From positions 1 to 43,284 of the forward strand of contig CAJUEX010000018.1 in assembly GCA_910585715.1 (NCBI GenBank): a stretch of 43,284 nt of DNA. The letters run 5' to 3'. How positions within the stretch are numbered: the stretch's first letter is position 1; each line of letters starts with the position of its first letter. Shown in pieces: positions 43,142-43,284 of this stretch. The position numbers and the translations under genes were made by a program. A model generated the notes under the pieces. It did no database searches, had not been told where the DNA came from, and saw only the letters and a program-made list of their open reading frames with translations. The DNA is from an uncultured Lachnospiraceae bacterium. GTDB lineage: Bacteria > Bacillota > Clostridia > Lachnospirales > Lachnospiraceae.

Positions 43142-43284
43142 ATGTCAGACAGTGAAAAGCTTGATTTAATCTTATCCGATATGCAGAGCATGAAAGATGA
43201 TATGCAGAGCATGAAAGATGATATGCAAGGCATGAAAGATGATATGCAAGGCATGAAAGATGATATGCAAGGCATGAAAGATGA
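43142..43284 (+). CDS. Heptad-repeat coiled-coil protein, cut by the window end
   Basis: The ATG at 43142 has GGGGAGG 7-8 bases ahead. After a 13-residue start (MSDSEKLDLILSD), a seven-residue unit MQSMKDD/MQGMKDD repeats five times to the window edge, each unit encoded by a nearly identical 21-base repeat. One hydrophobic Met every 3-4 residues gives a classic left-handed coiled coil. Proteins of this form in gut Clostridia often carry many more heptads. The end and the total repeat number are not visible. Confidence 0.8.
   Translation, partial: MSDSEKLDLILSDMQSMKDDMQSMKDDMQGMKDDMQGMKDDMQGMKD

Noticed and set aside
43181..43284. CRISPR-like array at the window end, and likewise at 21674-21781
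   Set aside because: Units are directly adjacent without spacers; the first is in-frame coding repeat, the second is a duplicated hairpin arm. No cas genes nearby.

Overview
The window looks like chromosome from a low-to-mid GC, Gram-positive, anaerobic gut Clostridia, most likely Lachnospiraceae. The reasons are strong AGGAGG-type ribosome binding sites, a class B sortase with BspA-like leucine-rich-repeat surface proteins, a Re-citrate-synthase-type enzyme next to isocitrate dehydrogenase, feoAB under a Fur box, and an A-rich wobble bias. The species cannot be named from sequence alone. No rRNA, tRNA, CRISPR array, intact transposase or phage gene was seen.

Layout. 0.2-1.3 kb: a membrane protein of unknown function. 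1.4-2.5 kb: three minus-strand genes (two overlapping unknowns and a Cys/Gly-rich small protein), possibly sporulation-linked. 2.6-11.3 kb: a surface operon of class B sortase plus two large LRR proteins ending in TPTTG and SPDTG sorting signals. 11.4-21.7 kb: an unknown soluble protein, then a signalling and envelope cluster: CHASE2-adenylate cyclase, TIM-barrel isomerase, GAF-HD-GYP phosphodiesterase, polytopic membrane protein, InlB-repeat secreted protein, FecR-domain protein and subtilisin-like protease. 22.0-26.1 kb: an AT-richer accessory block (methyltransferase, small element-type protein, TetR regulator, alpha/beta hydrolase, a broken KTR-type zinc ribbon gene and an internally deleted isoprenylcysteine-methyltransferase-type gene), which looks like the decayed cargo of a mobile element. 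26.4-29.8 kb: a Re-citrate synthase-like enzyme, a GntR/FCD regulator and NADP-isocitrate dehydrogenase, a glutamate-supply operon with a likely GntR operator on its promoter. 29.8-38.3 kb: MBOAT acyltransferase, an OmpR-type two-component system, a three-gene ABC transporter and an SGNH/DltD-like protein. 38.4-43.3 kb: an AI-2E-family transporter, a SHOCT protein, feoA-feoB, and the start of a heptad-repeat protein cut by the window end.

The most unusual signal is non-coding. Two families of very long intergenic hairpins interrupt this layout. Family A (144-159 nt) has three full copies and one partial copy, with arms of 30-36 bp. Family B (about 230-240 nt) has two copies, a perfect or near-perfect outer stem and a conserved branched core with two small hairpins. 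Within each family the outer arms differ in sequence between copies but stay fully paired, so changes on one arm are matched on the other. Sequence recycling alone does not produce this. It argues for selection on structure (RNA or cruciform DNA) or for an arm-homogenising mechanism. I recognise neither family.

Other structures worth attention are a terminator-like hairpin that buries the ribosome binding site of the protease gene, three 11-bp direct repeats in front of the response regulator, and the GntR palindrome over the citrate synthase promoter.
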